From Candidatus Bathyarchaeota archaeon (GTDB lineage: Archaea; Thermoproteota; Bathyarchaeia; Bathyarchaeales; Bathycorpusculaceae): DNA of 64,000 bases. The stretch spans positions 1-64,000 of the forward strand of contig JAOZHZ010000019.1 of NCBI GenBank assembly GCA_026014615.1, written 5' to 3'. The notes beneath the pieces were generated by a model. It was not told where the DNA came from. It made no database searches and was given only the letters and a program-made list of their open reading frames with translations. A program made the position numbers and the translations under genes. How positions within the stretch are numbered: position 1 is the first letter of the stretch; the number at the start of each line of letters is the position of its first letter. Of this stretch, positions 63,741 to 64,000 are shown piece after piece.

Positions 63741-64000
63741 ATGCGAAAAAAGCAGGCTGCCCTAATAGCCATACTTGGCGGAGTTATTATTTTGGCAGTC
63801 AAGTTTTTGGCTTACTTTGTGTCTGACTCGGTGGCTTTGCTTTCTGACGCGTTGGAATCCATCGTGAACATTGCGGCTTCGGGGCTGATGCTTTTTTCAG
63901 TGTGGCTTTCCGAAAAACCCGCTGACGACAGCCACAACTATGGACACCAAAAAATCGAAGACATCACCTGCCTAATCGAAGGCATAATTATCATTGCTGC
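63741..64000 (+). CDS. Cation diffusion facilitator transporter, 3' partial
   Basis: The first 86 codons of a CDF/ZitB-type metal exporter: AALIAILGGVIILAVKFLAY, then SDSVALLSDALESIVNIAAS with the Asp of helix II that binds the transported divalent cation, then the HNYGHQKIED loop. The window ends within helix III. It exports zinc, iron or manganese; which one cannot be read here. Confidence 0.82.
   Translation, partial: MRKKQAALIAILGGVIILAVKFLAYFVSDSVALLSDALESIVNIAASGLMLFSVWLSEKPADDSHNYGHQKIEDITCLIEGIIIIA

Overview
The window reads as an archaeal chromosome segment, most likely from Bathyarchaeia or a close TACK relative. The basis is archaeal tRNA genes with introns and encoded CCA, TTG/GTG starts with strong Shine-Dalgarno sites, T-tracts between operons, a formylmethanofuran dehydrogenase subunit, an FprA-type flavo-diiron protein, a thiolase/DUF35 pair and surface proteins ending in a Pro-Glu-Phe motif plus membrane anchor. 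The phylum is inferred from gene content, with no rRNA present.

Region 1 (1-23,300) is a tetrapyrrole, metal and Fe-S island. It holds a ChlI/ChlD-CobN chelatase, a corrinoid importer (BtuFCD), CbiZ, a drug-type ABC ATPase with a decayed permease, a pair of ABC exporter-fold half transporters, a tandemly duplicated ECF S component with EcfT and a fused double EcfA, a HemN-like radical SAM enzyme, and the minimal SufC-SufB pair. A gap-free 25-bp motif stands in front of six transcription units here. It lies between a T-tract and a TGTACTA box, has the spacing of an archaeal promoter and carries an AGGTGCACCT-like palindrome. The units are probably one metal-responsive regulon. The sixth copy precedes only a 24-codon ORF.

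Region 2 (23,300-29,700) has a winged-helix regulator with a 12-bp tandem repeat array at its 5' side. Next comes a 5.1-kb integrated element bounded by an exact 28-bp duplication of the 3' end of an intron-containing tRNA-Leu gene. The element encodes a tyrosine integrase, a degenerate integrase-like protein, an HUH rolling-circle Rep, two small unknown proteins and a stand-alone TOPRIM protein.

Region 3 (30,000-44,800) is mostly housekeeping: a NEW3-type surface protein with its ABC-2 transporter, FprA, oligoendopeptidase F, thiolase/DUF35, glycerophosphodiesterase, TrmO and a DCD-domain protein. It also has a candidate structured ncRNA and a perfect 101-bp direct repeat.

Region 4 (44,800-58,700) is the most unusual. 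A five-gene minus-strand set pairs a radical SAM/SPASM peptide maturase and two small proteins with a 529-residue protein. The last 120 residues of that protein carry 32 cysteines, every one spaced three or four residues from the next. A 1,089-residue paralogue without this tail lies 7 kb away. Between them are a PQQ-type beta-propeller, two glycosyltransferases, a regulator and two broken copies of a repeat-containing surface-protein family.

Region 5 (58,700-64,000) has a tRNA-Tyr that appears to need removal of two introns, FwdB with an internal insertion and a coupled small protein, a GNAT acetyltransferase, a flippase-like membrane protein and the start of a cation diffusion facilitator. 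Several genes are broken by single-base changes, some at homopolymers, so read errors in a metagenomic assembly cannot be excluded.
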